Source of the DNA: Komagataella phaffii GS115
Lineage: Eukaryota > Ascomycota > Pichiomycetes > Pichiales > Pichiaceae
Assembly (NCBI RefSeq): GCF_000027005.1
Contig: NC_012963.1
Coordinates: forward strand, 2,046,001 to 2,110,000
Length of the DNA: 64,000 nt
Reading direction: 5' to 3'
This document shows positions 1-10,274 of the stretch, in pieces (position 1 is the first letter of the stretch; each line of letters starts with the position of its first letter). Both the position numbers and the translations under genes were made by a program. Under the pieces are notes generated by a model. The model was given only the letters and a program-made list of their open reading frames with translations, searched no databases and had not been told where the DNA came from.

Positions 1-1015
1 AGACTTGAGTTTCTACAACTTGCTTCTGCGTTGGCGCTAGTTCAGGAGCTTGTGTCCTTTGCTGAACTTCAGGTGTTTGTGCCGGGGTTTCTGAATCTAC
101 TCGAGGTAGCTGTACTACTTCATCAACTTCATATTCACCATCTTTCATAGAATCAGCATCATGGATAGACGAATCTGAGGACCCACTACTTGCAAGACCG
201 GACAGTATTTTACTTTCCCACTTCTGGACCATCCTCTCAGGTATACTGACCGACGAATTACTATTAGAATCCCTTACTAAATCGTATAATTCTGAGGGTG
301 ATGCCACGGTATCATCAGGTCCTTTCACATTTACAATTATTCTAGCCTCGCCAAAAGTGCTATAGAGCTTTTGATAGAAAACCAATCTGTCCTGATTCTC
401 CTTTAAAATCGTGGTATAGTCTGGATCTGAGTAACATACAGGCGTGATCAGTTTTCCAAAAAATTCATTGATCCCGAGATAAATAGGTAAGAATGGAATT
501 GGGTCTCTGAAGTGTTGGATGGATCCAAACCTATCTTCGTCAGTACCATCATTAATTCTTAAGTCATTGAGGAATTGAACCTCTCGTGGAATTTCTTTCC
601 TTAATACTTTAGAGATAAACTGGAGCTCGCCAGCCAAATGCTCAAAGCTCAAAGAATCATCATCTTTAAGAGAGTCTTTATGCGGATTGTAGTTGGAGAT
701 ATAACTAATCTGGGATCTATCGACGGGGCTTCTTTCAAAGATATCTATCAAAGAAAATTTGTCGTTTCGAATGGCAAAGGACGTGTTATTTTGTGCCAAA
801 TATAACAGTAAACCTGTCGTTCTGTGAACTACCAGACCAAACAAAGTCAAAAGAGGTGTTGACACCAAAGATTGTTCAAGCAGTAAATCCGCAGTTATAT
901 CTAAGGGATGCTTCAGCAATGCAGCTGAAAGAACAAGCGGTGACTCACTATAGTTAGTGATATCATAGCCTTTAGATTTAGGCGTCACCAATGCATCCCT
1001 TAAAGCGTATGCCAT
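1..1015 (-). CDS. Unrecognised protein, 5' part only (runs off left edge)
   Basis: The ATG is the complement of 1013-1015, and 338 complete codons stay open to the edge of the window, so the C-terminus is missing. The N-terminal third is moderately hydrophobic (LLTLFGLVVHRTTGLLLYLA near residues 55-75) but too mixed to call a clear membrane segment. After about residue 260 the sequence becomes Ser/Asp-rich and then Pro/Gln/Thr/Glu-rich (PAQTPEVQQRTQAPELAPTQ), typical of a disordered linker. I do not recognise the family and give no function. Codon use resembles that of its neighbours. It is divergent from the DPP III gene across a region of about 580 bp. Confidence 0.75.
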   Translation of the reverse strand, partial: MAYALRDALVTPKSKGYDITNYSESPLVLSAALLKHPLDITADLLLEQSLVSTPLLTLFGLVVHRTTGLLLYLAQNNTSFAIRNDKFSLIDIFERSPVDRSQISYISNYNPHKDSLKDDDSLSFEHLAGELQFISKVLRKEIPREVQFLNDLRINDGTDEDRFGSIQHFRDPIPFLPIYLGINEFFGKLITPVCYSDPDYTTILKENQDRLVFYQKLYSTFGEARIIVNVKGPDDTVASPSELYDLVRDSNSNSSVSIPERMVQKWESKILSGLASSGSSDSSIHDADSMKDGEYEVDEVVQLPRVDSETPAQTPEVQQRTQAPELAPTQKQVVETQV

Positions 1016-1592
1016 ATGAATTGGGTAACCAATATTCTAATCACAAGGTAGTGCTGATAGGGTACCTTTTTTCACAGTAATCGCGTCTGATTATGTCATC
1101 ACAAAATAATGTGTGGTTAAGTGAAGGACCAGTGCCCAGTTCAACGAAAGCATTGCGTTGAGTTACGTCTCATGCCTAATGAAAAGCTAAAATGAGATTG
1201 AATTGTTTTGTGAATGTCCATTGGTCTGTTGGGAGTCGCTATTAGTGTCATTCAGACTTCTACAAGGACAACAAAACACTTGCTTATGTAAGTTCATGCT
1301 CCAACAATTTATGGTCTAACGGCTAGACAGTGCTGTGTAATGCCAGCCCAAATCTGAATTGGCTAACAATGAAAACCAGATTGCCTCATTTGGCCTTCTC
1401 GTGTCCTCTGGCCCTTTTGTTCAAAGTTGAAACTCACCAAATTGATTTCGACTCAAGATTGCTTCCTTTTCGTTCCCCATACAAAATTCCAAAAATTATA
1501 TAAAAGCTCTCCGCCGCTCCTATCCTATGCTCTCCCGTTTACAACACTACAGATCTGCAATTGGCTCAACGCTTATACGTAATCATATCAGA
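1016..1592. promoter_or_regulatory. Divergent intergenic region; TATA box for DPP III at 1497-1506
   Basis: This region separates the divergent genes at 1015 (minus) and 1593 (plus). TATATAAAAG at 1497-1506 is a strong TATA element. It lies only about 21 nt before the first in-frame ATG (1527) but about 87 nt before the second (1593). Yeast transcription usually starts 40-120 nt after the TATA box, so the main transcript probably starts after 1527. I see no other clear element. Confidence 0.5.
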
Positions 1593-3668
1593 ATGAGCTC
1601 CATCAAGATTGAGAATTACTACGCTGATGCCAAGGCCCCTATAGTATCTTTGTCGGCCAAATCCCATTTCAATGAATTGACCTCTCAGGAAAGAAAGTAC
1701 GCCCATTACATGTCCAGGGCTTCCCATTGGGGAACTAGGGTTGTTCTTAGATCAGTTTCTCCAGAATCTGAAGTAATATATGACTTAATCATCAGTATTC
1801 ATAAACATGTCAATAGTGACTACAGCGACTTAACTAAGCATTTGGGGGAAGTGGCAGTACAGCAATATCTGGAATTTGCTTCGCAGTTTTTGTCGAACTT
1901 AGGAAATTATAAATCTTTTGGCGATGTCAAGTTTATTCCAAGATTGCCCAGACCTGATTTTGAGACCCTAGTCGAATGGACCAATAGTGAGACTGTTCTT
2001 CAATTGTTTGAACTTGTAAAGGATGACTTATACTCATTAGATGAGAAGAACATACTTCTTGGATGGAATACTGATGGTCATGTCAGTTCTTACTACTTGA
2101 ACAAAGTCTCAAAGGTAGAGGCTGAAGTTGTTAACGCAGCACTTGCTTCTAAGGGGATTATGCCTGAGAATACACGTGTTGAAAAGTTGTCTGACTCAGA
2201 ATACAGGGTTCATGTTGCAAGTGCTGATATTTCTAACAACACAGGTTACTATCCAGATTCAATTGATTACAAAGATGCTGATGGAAAGTCATATACAATC
2301 ACTTTCAAATTTGGAGACCATGCTGCAGAATTCTCTCAAATTGTCAGCAACCTTGTCGAAGCTAAAAAGTATGCCGCCAATGAAACTCAAGTGAAGTTGT
2401 TAGAGCACTATATCCAGTCTTTCACCACTGGTTCTATGAACGCTCACAAAGATTCTCAAATTGAATGGGTAAGAGACATTGGTCCATCTGTCGAGACCAA
2501 CATTGGTTTCATTGAAACGTACAGAGATCCAAGCGGTGTCAGAGGTGAATGGGAGGGTCTTGTTGCAATGGTGAATAAAGAAAGAACCGAAAAATTTCAA
2601 AAGCTTGTCAGTAGTGCCAAACACTTCATCCAGCTGCTGCCTTGGCCCAAAGCCTTTGAGAAAGATGTCTTTACTCCTCCTGACTTCACCTCCTTGGAGG
2701 TACTCACTTTTGCCGGATCTGGAATTCCTGCAGGAATTAATATTCCCAATTATGATGACGTTAGGATTAACATTGGTTTTAAGAACGTTTCCTTGGGTAA
2801 CATTTTGTCAGCTAGATCTGCCAGCGAACCAGTTACCTTCATTGATGAATCATTGGTTGATGTTTTCAACAAATATCGAAGTGAATCATTTGAAGTTCAA
2901 GTCGGTATTCATGAGCTTCTAGGCCATGGGACAGGTAAACTTCTACAGGAAACTGGTGATAATTCGTACAACTTTGATATCAATAGTCCTCCAATTGGCC
3001 TGGATGGAAAACCTGTTTCAACTTTTTACAAGAAGGGGGAGACTTGGGGATCAGTATTTGGATCTATTGCTGGTTCAGCTGAAGAATGTAGGGCCGAATC
3101 TGTAGCCATGTTTTTGGTTACTAACCGTGAGCTTTTGGAGATTTTTGGCTATTCAACCAAAGAAGAACAGGATAATATCATCCACATCAGCTTCTTACAA
3201 ATGGCTCGCGCCGGTCTGGTTGCTTTGGAGCAATGGGATCCCAAGACAAGGAAATGGGGTCAACCTCATATGCAGGCAAGATATGCTATTCTGAGAACGT
3301 TCCTAGATGCTGGTGAGGACTTTGTCACTCTCAAGTACACCAAAGGAGGAGACTTTTCGGATTTGCGTATAGAGTTAGATGAGTCAAAGATATCCACCGT
3401 TGGACAGAAAGCAATTGGAAACTTTTTACAACAGCTTCACATTCTGAAGTGTTCTGCTGATGTCAATGGTTTGACTAAACTATACAACTCTATCACAACA
3501 GTGACCGAAGAAATCGCACAGTTTAGGGACACTATCTTAGCCAAGCGTTTACCAAGAAAGCAGTATATCCAAGGTAACACGTTACTCGAAGATGACACTG
3601 CTGTTGTTAAGGAATACGCTGAGAATGAAATCGGCCTGATTCAAAGTTTTGTTGACAGGGACGTCTAA
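1593..3668 (+). CDS. Dipeptidyl peptidase III (M49 zinc metallopeptidase)
   Basis: The protein removes dipeptides from the N-termini of short peptides and is normally cytosolic. It carries both M49 zinc signatures, HELLGH and EECRAE, about 57 residues apart, at residues 440-445 and 497-502 of the 691-residue product. Conserved blocks FLSNLGN, SFGD, IPAGINIPNYDD and RLPRKQYIQ match fungal DPP III (YOL057W in S. cerevisiae, about 711 residues). I start at 1593 because family homology begins there (MSSIKIENYYADAKAP) and because of the TATA spacing. An in-frame ATG at 1527 would add 22 residues rich in Arg, Ser and Leu with no acidic residue, which looks like a mitochondrial presequence. A minor mitochondrial form is therefore possible. 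Confidence 0.94.
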   Translation: MSSIKIENYYADAKAPIVSLSAKSHFNELTSQERKYAHYMSRASHWGTRVVLRSVSPESEVIYDLIISIHKHVNSDYSDLTKHLGEVAVQQYLEFASQFLSNLGNYKSFGDVKFIPRLPRPDFETLVEWTNSETVLQLFELVKDDLYSLDEKNILLGWNTDGHVSSYYLNKVSKVEAEVVNAALASKGIMPENTRVEKLSDSEYRVHVASADISNNTGYYPDSIDYKDADGKSYTITFKFGDHAAEFSQIVSNLVEAKKYAANETQVKLLEHYIQSFTTGSMNAHKDSQIEWVRDIGPSVETNIGFIETYRDPSGVRGEWEGLVAMVNKERTEKFQKLVSSAKHFIQLLPWPKAFEKDVFTPPDFTSLEVLTFAGSGIPAGINIPNYDDVRINIGFKNVSLGNILSARSASEPVTFIDESLVDVFNKYRSESFEVQVGIHELLGHGTGKLLQETGDNSYNFDINSPPIGLDGKPVSTFYKKGETWGSVFGSIAGSAEECRAESVAMFLVTNRELLEIFGYSTKEEQDNIIHISFLQMARAGLVALEQWDPKTRKWGQPHMQARYAILRTFLDAGEDFVTLKYTKGGDFSDLRIELDESKISTVGQKAIGNFLQQLHILKCSADVNGLTKLYNSITTVTEEIAQFRDTILAKRLPRKQYIQGNTLLEDDTAVVKEYAENEIGLIQSFVDRDV

Positions 3669-3812
3669 ACTATCTTGGATGGTGAGCCGCAGATGAGCCG
3701 CACACCTGTCCATCCTTTTGTGATGACGAGATTCACTACTGATTATCTAACCTCAAACTCATTTGTTCCGTAATCAAATACACCATCTTGCTAAATTTGG
3801 CTTTACTTTAAA

Positions 3813-4798
3813 ATGAACCCTTTTTTCTATCAAAGTTGCAATTTCAAACGCTCGTTCACCATCAGTACAGCTTCCTGGAGTAAGCCGTTCAACTATATTT
3901 TCAGCAGAGTAAGTCCGAATTTTCTTTTCTTTTCTAACTATTTCTAACCGTCAACATCCAGGTCACACTAGATCTATTCTGGATTATCTCTCATTTGGTA
4001 ACCCTTGGCGGGGTTTCGCTTTTGCTGTTTGCCAACCTGACGACTGTTCTCGTTTTCATCCCTAACTATTTCTTATATAAAATGTGCCTGTTGGGATCGA
4101 TGTTAACGTACTCTCTAGTTGTCTACCGCAGAATATTTCCCAGTGTTAGTGACGAATCAAAGAACACAGAAGATCTAAGAAGCCAAGAAGGGATTTCTGC
4201 CGAACTTGACTCTAGTCAAAAACAATCATCGATGACCCTGCCGGAACTTTTGAGGTCTGAGAATGGACTTTTATTATGTCTAGGTGCACTTTACTTCTTT
4301 ACAAATGAAAATGTACTAAAGCTGTTGCCGTTTGGTGTTTATTCATTATTAAACTTGTGCTACTTTTTCTGTACGGAGGTATTTTGCGACTATTCATTTG
4401 CAGCGGCCTTTATGCCCCTGGTGGTATACATGGAAACACCTTTACTCGTATTTGCGGCTCATATGGATATGCTGTTATTTTGGGTACTTTTGAAAGAGTC
4501 CAAAATCAAATCTCATTTGTACGCTGTTGCATTACACTTGTTCATCTTTGTATTAAGGTTGGAAACTTCAGAAGCGAGTAGAAGAGCTTTATATGGCTGG
4601 ATTCATTATATTGATTTGTTCTTCTCTCTGGATGGAATACCAGTTTTATGCCGTCTTTACTGGAATAATGTCCTAGCAATTATCAATCATCTGGTAGTGC
4701 TGGAAGAAAAAACTCCCATAAGAATCCTTAGTGTCAATATAGATCCACCATTCAAAGAGAACCATTTTAAAGAAGAAAGTTCAGCAGCAAAAGATTAA
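3813..4798 (+). CDS. POM33/TMEM33-like multipass membrane protein, spliced
   Basis: The downstream reading frame has no good ATG at its start. Exon 1 at 3813-3908 (32 codons) joins in frame to exon 2 at 3962-4798. The intron 3909-3961 (53 nt) has donor GTAAGT, two TTCTAAC branch candidates and acceptor CCAG, and without splicing the frame stops soon after 3908. The 310-residue product has several hydrophobic segments (LVTLGGVSLLLFANL, FIPNYFLYKMCLLGSML, GLLLCLGALYFF, LPFGVYSLLNLCYFFC, FIFVLRL) and a charged Ser/Glu-rich loop at residues 90-120. The order, and the motif of helices with a LLPFxxYSL segment, resemble the TMEM33/POM33/PER33 family of ER and nuclear pore proteins (about 270-280 residues). 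The assignment rests on pattern only. It could be another ER multipass family. Confidence 0.55.
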
Positions 4799-4817
4799 CT
4801 GATGTGTAGACTATATT

Positions 4818-7691
4818 TTAACTCATTAGACTGTTTTTTAGCTCTTGTAGCACATTCCAGCCTTCTGAATCTTCCCAGGCAGATTTTCCCTTTGACATGA
4901 GGGACCGAACTGTCATTTTAGCTTTATACTTCCAATCTTTACAAACAAGATCGTCGGCTCCATGTTTGCCAGGTAACTCTCCCAATGATTCAAAAGCAGC
5001 TACCAAGTCAGCACACGCATCAACAGCAGTCTTCCACGCAGTTTCATTGAACTCAAGTTCAGGATTGTTCACCGCAGCCCTGTATGCCTTTTCATTGCAC
5101 TCAAGTGCCATCCAAGGTCTCTTTCTCCAAAGTTCAACTCTAGAAACAATTCTCCAAGATCTGTCAGAGTTGTTGATAACTTGTGGCAACATAGTACATA
5201 TGAAGTCAACGCACGATTTTTGAAAGTAATCCATAGAATCCTCTGAACCTGGATAGGGTGATTCCAGTAGTACTTGAACCAACTTTTCAACTACGGGGAG
5301 ATCCACAATTTCTTCACTGGATTTCGAATTGCTTCTCAAGGTTAAAAGTTCCCTTGAGGCTAGTAAGACAGAAGTCCAATCGCTCAATTTGGCGGCCACG
5401 ATCAAGAAATTGTCCCAGATTTTTGAAGAAACCTTCTTGTCTTGGCTAGTTCGGATTGCACTCTTCAATGCACTGAAAGCTTCTTTATTCTTACCAAGTT
5501 TGATTAACGCAGAAGCAAGATTTGACCATGATTGAGGGCTTGAATTGTCTATGGATACACATCTTGTGAATGCCTCAGCAGCGAGGTTCCAGTTAGATGC
5601 TTCAATTCCCATGCAACCATAGAAAAACCAAGTTTCAAAATCAACTGGATTACGGGTCAATGCGTCAAAAATGTGGCCAATAGCAGCTGGCAAATCCTTT
5701 GTTAAACCGGAATCCTTAGGAGGTTGATAATAGTATTTTCCAAGAGAAACTTTGGCTTTAGAATACTTTCCAACCTCCCAACTCTTTAACCAGAGCTCAG
5801 GAGATTGTTTCACATCTCCTAACACCGAAAGTGCACGGGCATCGGATGGATGGGCAGCTATACGCTCTACAAGAATTTTTTCAGCCTGAGCTTCATCACC
5901 TGTTAAAGCATAGCACAAAGCAGCATCCACCGAAAGATTCAGCCTTTCATATATCTGTAAAGCCGACTTAATTACTCCAATTGACATCAACTTTTCAGCC
6001 AAAAGTGAGTCTAGGGCCCACCTTGGAGTCAACGGCAGCTGAAAAATGTATTTCAATCTCGCAGCATTGGGAGTAACTTGAAAGTCATCTGGATCAATCA
6101 GAGCTTTAAGAAATTTCTGTTCGTCTCCCGATTGACTGAACATTCTGGTCTTGACACTATTCATTCCAAGATCTTCAACCAGTACCTGCATTTGCAGTAC
6201 GCCTCTTTCAATAGTCTTTGATTTACTAGCTTCCAGCAAAGATCTTTCCCACAAACTCTTCGAAAATATTGTCCAGTTCACATTTTTAGAGTTCGTGATT
6301 CTCTGAACTAAGGCCATCAATTCAGATTCAACCATGGCGCTGTTAGAGGGTGTATTTTCTCTGATGAAGATTAGTCTCATTAAAAGCTGTGCCATATCCA
6401 GTGATGCTAGTTGTGGTTGATTATTGGGGTCCAAACTCTTCAGTACTGGAGGAATTTCATCATCTTTCAATGCAATAGGTAACAGTTTAACCTCTGAATC
6501 TTCTTCGGACCCAAGAATTGGCTCAAAAGAAAAATCTATCTTTACTCTTTTAGAGTCTTTTTCTTCTGATTCTAGTGTATTCTCTTCCTCCAATGGCTCG
6601 TAGTAAGGCCTTTCTAACAAGACCTCGTCATTAAGTTGCAATTCCTCAGGACTTTCACAAGAAAGTTCATCGCTACTAGTTGATCTTAAGAACTCATCTT
6701 GACTCTTAGCAAGAACTAGCAGAGCATGGTTTCCGGTTTGTTGGAACTTCGTTCTTTTTGCCTTACAGCCAGTGAGAATCAGCTGTAATCCAGAAGCGGT
6801 TTTTGCCTTTGCCAGCGCATCCTTAACCGAATTGTCGACACCAGCTGAAAAATTTACAGATGCAGACTCCAGTTGATATAGAACCAGAATCTCCTGGTTT
6901 TCTGGTGAGTTCTTATTTTGTAAATCTATCAATGTTGAAACAATGTTTGGTGTAAGCAGTTTGATGGGCAGTAAGGTCAACAGGGATACTTCTCCAGTGA
7001 GAACCGATGCAAACACCATATAAGCTCTTGACTTCCACCATTGTATCGAGGATTGCACAACATCGGGATTGGTAACGATATTACATTTGGAAATAAACGT
7101 TTCACTATCCATATCAATGAAATCTTTGGACAGAACACTGACACTAGAACCTGACACTTCTTCTAATATTTTCACTGAAAGAACCAGTAGAATAGGAGAC
7201 TCCATGAGTTCATAAGCTGTCTCACCTCCAACAGACAATATATGCGTAGAGGCTTCTTTATTCAATTTCAGCAAGTCTCTTAATATCCCCAGCGGTAATT
7301 TTTCATTCTCAAAAGGTATTGAAGGACCAGTGAAGTTTTCTTGCAGAAATAGTTGTAAAAAGATCACACCTAAAATCAGTACAGTAGTTTTGACTACTTC
7401 TGGACTCAACGACTCCAGATTCTTGGATAGTTGCATAATGATATGATTGACTAAATCCAAAACCACTAGTGCCGATGCCGATGATTGCTGGGTATACTTT
7501 GCAATTATATGCTTGATTTCGGAATTATCAGTGAAGATCTTTTTGAAAAGAGGCAAATTCAGGACTTTAAGATATTGACCTTTGCTTATTAAGGAGATGG
7601 CCTCAGTTTGCTCGTTAAAGCCTTCAACCCCCACATTCAATTCTATATTCAGCCTAATAAACGAGCTATGAATAGACCTTAGGGCTGACAT
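4818..7691 (-). CDS. EMW1: TPR protein of the TTC27/EMW1 family
   Basis: This 957-residue protein has a long helical N-terminal half and tetratricopeptide repeats in the C-terminal half (roughly residues 560-800). The diagnostic stretches are WFFYGCMGIEASNWNLAAEA and SPQSWSNLASALIKLGKNKE. These match TTC27 in animals and EMW1 (YNL313C) in S. cerevisiae, an essential protein linked to cell wall integrity. A charged low-complexity stretch (residues about 345-395) separates the halves. The start at 7691 is the only good ATG near the 5' end. The gene runs head-to-tail with PEX8 on the same strand with 186 bp between them, and it converges on the POM33-like gene with 19 bp between the stop codons. 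Confidence 0.85.
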   Translation of the reverse strand: MSALRSIHSSFIRLNIELNVGVEGFNEQTEAISLISKGQYLKVLNLPLFKKIFTDNSEIKHIIAKYTQQSSASALVVLDLVNHIIMQLSKNLESLSPEVVKTTVLILGVIFLQLFLQENFTGPSIPFENEKLPLGILRDLLKLNKEASTHILSVGGETAYELMESPILLVLSVKILEEVSGSSVSVLSKDFIDMDSETFISKCNIVTNPDVVQSSIQWWKSRAYMVFASVLTGEVSLLTLLPIKLLTPNIVSTLIDLQNKNSPENQEILVLYQLESASVNFSAGVDNSVKDALAKAKTASGLQLILTGCKAKRTKFQQTGNHALLVLAKSQDEFLRSTSSDELSCESPEELQLNDEVLLERPYYEPLEEENTLESEEKDSKRVKIDFSFEPILGSEEDSEVKLLPIALKDDEIPPVLKSLDPNNQPQLASLDMAQLLMRLIFIRENTPSNSAMVESELMALVQRITNSKNVNWTIFSKSLWERSLLEASKSKTIERGVLQMQVLVEDLGMNSVKTRMFSQSGDEQKFLKALIDPDDFQVTPNAARLKYIFQLPLTPRWALDSLLAEKLMSIGVIKSALQIYERLNLSVDAALCYALTGDEAQAEKILVERIAAHPSDARALSVLGDVKQSPELWLKSWEVGKYSKAKVSLGKYYYQPPKDSGLTKDLPAAIGHIFDALTRNPVDFETWFFYGCMGIEASNWNLAAEAFTRCVSIDNSSPQSWSNLASALIKLGKNKEAFSALKSAIRTSQDKKVSSKIWDNFLIVAAKLSDWTSVLLASRELLTLRSNSKSSEEIVDLPVVEKLVQVLLESPYPGSEDSMDYFQKSCVDFICTMLPQVINNSDRSWRIVSRVELWRKRPWMALECNEKAYRAAVNNPELEFNETAWKTAVDACADLVAAFESLGELPGKHGADDLVCKDWKYKAKMTVRSLMSKGKSAWEDSEGWNVLQELKNSLMS

Positions 7692-7877
7692 TTGATGGTT
7701 GATTTGGCCGTTGGTTTTATAGATGAGAATCGTTTAAAGAATTAGGGTTTTTCAAATTTATTTTTATTTCGCTTGCGATGATTTCTCTATCTCATCACCT
7801 CGAATAATAAAATACACAACTATATAGTAATGGAATCAGTGGAGTTTGGGCTAATCACAATGTATCCAACAGAAATC

Positions 7878-10019
7878 TTATAACTTTGCGGTTGATTGGG
7901 CGTTTACATTCTCATACCACCACATTATACCTAAATTTCCCTTTTGAGGGTCATATTTGTTGGTTCCAACAACGCAGTCCCACAATCGTTCTTGCAAAAA
8001 TGCACGTTCCGTTCTTTCTGGGGTAGCTACAATCAAGTCGTAGAAAGCAATTGACAACCATTTAGTGTAGTCCTTCACGGGAATAAGAGGGAAAACTGAG
8101 ATTAAAGCAGAAATCAATGCCGATCTTCTGGATTTTAAATCATTCAATGACTGAAGTTCTTTAGGTCCGCCATCTTGCGCGTCAGACGTATTATTTTCTT
8201 CGTCGTTCTTAGGTGCAACTACTGCCTCGATTGCGGGCAACTCAACTAACTCATCGTTGTCAACGGTTAAACATTTGTTAAACAAGACGTTCAAAAACAT
8301 AGATGAGATGTTCTTGTCGTAACTGTAGATGGGACTGTCTGGAAATACGGTACGACTAATAGTCTCAATTGCAATATCCAGCTGATTAATTGATAAAAAT
8401 TCCGGAAACTGATCAATGACAAGCGTCAAATAAGGGATGATCTTTTCTGATACTAATGTAACATTTGTCTCATAGTCAACATTCTTTACGGAAGAGTCCA
8501 CCACAGTAAAAAACTTAAGGATAACTGAATGAGCAGATTCAAATATACTCTTGAACACATGATTATGAATATCAACACATGCATTTTTGTTGTTCACCAA
8601 ATCTTCTACCAACGGTACGATTAGTTCCAATCTTAGATCATCGCTGCAAATATTCACAATCTGTTCCATCAAATTGAGAGTGAACAAAAGTTTAGCCCTT
8701 GCAACCTCAGAATCTTTCAAAGATGAGTAGTTAATGCCAGTGGTAAATGTCTTCACAAGTGATTCGGCAGTTTTCATGTCGTACTGAATTATCCCTTGCA
8801 AGCATGTTAAATACACAAAGTTGTAGGGCTGGAATCCACCCGTTCCAATTCTGTCCACAATGAAGAATAAGTTAAATAAAATGGAAAGAATCTTTCTGGA
8901 AAATGACGGCAAAAAATACTTTGTATAGTCTGCATTATCCAACTGGAAAAACGTCGTCAGGATAGCTTGATGAATGATGATTGAAGCATATAAACACTGT
9001 CTGAGAAGCTGGCCAACCCCTTTGCTACTATCATCATCTAGAACGGAAATTTTCTTTGAAAGTTTCTCGCTGAAGCTTTGCATCTTGTTCAAGGAAATAT
9101 CAATATCATTAAGATTTGATTGAATACTACCATCGTTCAACTTTACAGTCCTTTCAAAAAGGAACGATAATCGGTTCAGATGTTTCAGCGCGGGGTTGTT
9201 GTTAAGTAGCTGGTCGAAAGACTGTGAGTTAACGGAAGAGTCCGACAATAGCGGTATGTCACTATCATTGAGACCATAAGGAGAATAATAAATAAGATCA
9301 ATGATAGCTCTTGTATAATTGAAACAATACAGTATTTTCTTGATGGTATCATCTTCAACGTAATCCAAGGCACAGCTCATGGATATTATGACGAGGGCAT
9401 TCAAATCATAACTTCTTGCATCACCGGATTGGTAGAATCTTAATAAACATCTCTGTAACAGTTGGGCCACTGCAGTGTCACTTCCCTTGATAGACCTGCT
9501 ATGATCGGGATATAGCTCAACGTCATCTCTTCCTTTGATGCTGAGAAGGACTCCAGTTAGTATTGGAATCAGCTTCCAATGGTGCGATGGATCGGTCTTT
9601 TCGCAGTTCAGTAGACTTGCCAGCACAGCAGCATAGAATCTATAGAAGGGAACCGTTGGTTGGGAGACTTTGAACTTTGTAGTCATAATGTAATTGAAGG
9701 CTTCCATCACTGGGTAATTGTTTCTCAGAGATACTACATTTGAATGACTAAAGTAGGTTGGGCATCTAAGAAAAAAATCAGTCAAAAGTGCCACGTTCTG
9801 TTCATTCTTCAGTTTCGGATAGTAATAAGCTAGATATCCAATAACATTGGTGTCTTCATTAGGAGAGATAATCTCCGCCAAAAGATAATCCAACTGCTGA
9901 GGAATCCTCTGAGCTTCTCTCATCCCAGTTCCTTGCAACTGTAGTGGTCGTCCCGAACTTGAGTCGCCATTCTGAAGCTGGCTTTGTATCGACCTTCCCT
10001 GAGATCCCAATCTATACAT
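7878..10019 (-). CDS. PEX8: Peroxisomal matrix import peroxin PEX8 (PTS1 AKL)
   Basis: PEX8 is an intraperoxisomal, membrane-associated peroxin that links the docking and RING complexes and helps unload PTS1 cargo. The encoded protein is 713 residues and ends in AKL, a canonical PTS1. Komagataella PEX8 (originally PER3) is known to be an 81 kDa protein with exactly this C-terminus, so length and tail agree. The body is helical and rich in Leu and Ser, with no membrane segment and no other catalytic motif. The N-terminus (residues 1-35) is Gln/Gly/Arg-rich. A TATAAATA element lies 66 nt upstream on the minus strand. The gene is divergent from DSC2. Confidence 0.88.
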   Translation of the reverse strand: MYRLGSQGRSIQSQLQNGDSSSGRPLQLQGTGMREAQRIPQQLDYLLAEIISPNEDTNVIGYLAYYYPKLKNEQNVALLTDFFLRCPTYFSHSNVVSLRNNYPVMEAFNYIMTTKFKVSQPTVPFYRFYAAVLASLLNCEKTDPSHHWKLIPILTGVLLSIKGRDDVELYPDHSRSIKGSDTAVAQLLQRCLLRFYQSGDARSYDLNALVIISMSCALDYVEDDTIKKILYCFNYTRAIIDLIYYSPYGLNDSDIPLLSDSSVNSQSFDQLLNNNPALKHLNRLSFLFERTVKLNDGSIQSNLNDIDISLNKMQSFSEKLSKKISVLDDDSSKGVGQLLRQCLYASIIIHQAILTTFFQLDNADYTKYFLPSFSRKILSILFNLFFIVDRIGTGGFQPYNFVYLTCLQGIIQYDMKTAESLVKTFTTGINYSSLKDSEVARAKLLFTLNLMEQIVNICSDDLRLELIVPLVEDLVNNKNACVDIHNHVFKSIFESAHSVILKFFTVVDSSVKNVDYETNVTLVSEKIIPYLTLVIDQFPEFLSINQLDIAIETISRTVFPDSPIYSYDKNISSMFLNVLFNKCLTVDNDELVELPAIEAVVAPKNDEENNTSDAQDGGPKELQSLNDLKSRRSALISALISVFPLIPVKDYTKWLSIAFYDLIVATPERTERAFLQERLWDCVVGTNKYDPQKGNLGIMWWYENVNAQSTAKL

Positions 10020-10084
10020 TAACAGGCACCTGAAGATAGGTAAAAAAAAATTGCTTCGTCTTGTTGATCTGAGGACGCAGAGGC

Positions 10085-10129
10085 TATTTATACGGGTCGG
10101 CTCTTTGAAGTGGGGTTGGTTGACCCCCC
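10085..10129 (-). promoter_or_regulatory. PEX8 TATA box and GC-rich inverted repeat
   Basis: The minus-strand TATAAATA (complement of 10085-10092) lies 66 nt before the PEX8 ATG. About 20 bp further upstream is a GGGGT (10112-10116)/ACCCC (10123-10127) inverted repeat ending in a run of six C. CYCC-type cores are what the Komagataella methanol regulator Mxr1 recognises, and PEX genes are induced on methanol. That link is inference only. Confidence 0.4.
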
Positions 10130-10274
10130 AGCCTTATCGAATCCTAAGTTCACATGTAGTTCGCGCAAGTATTACATAAGCAAGAATTCAGCTGATATCT
10201 GAGGAGGAATCAATCGCATGGATTCGTACTTCACTTTAGTGTAAAAAGACAAATAGATAAGAAAACACTGGTTA

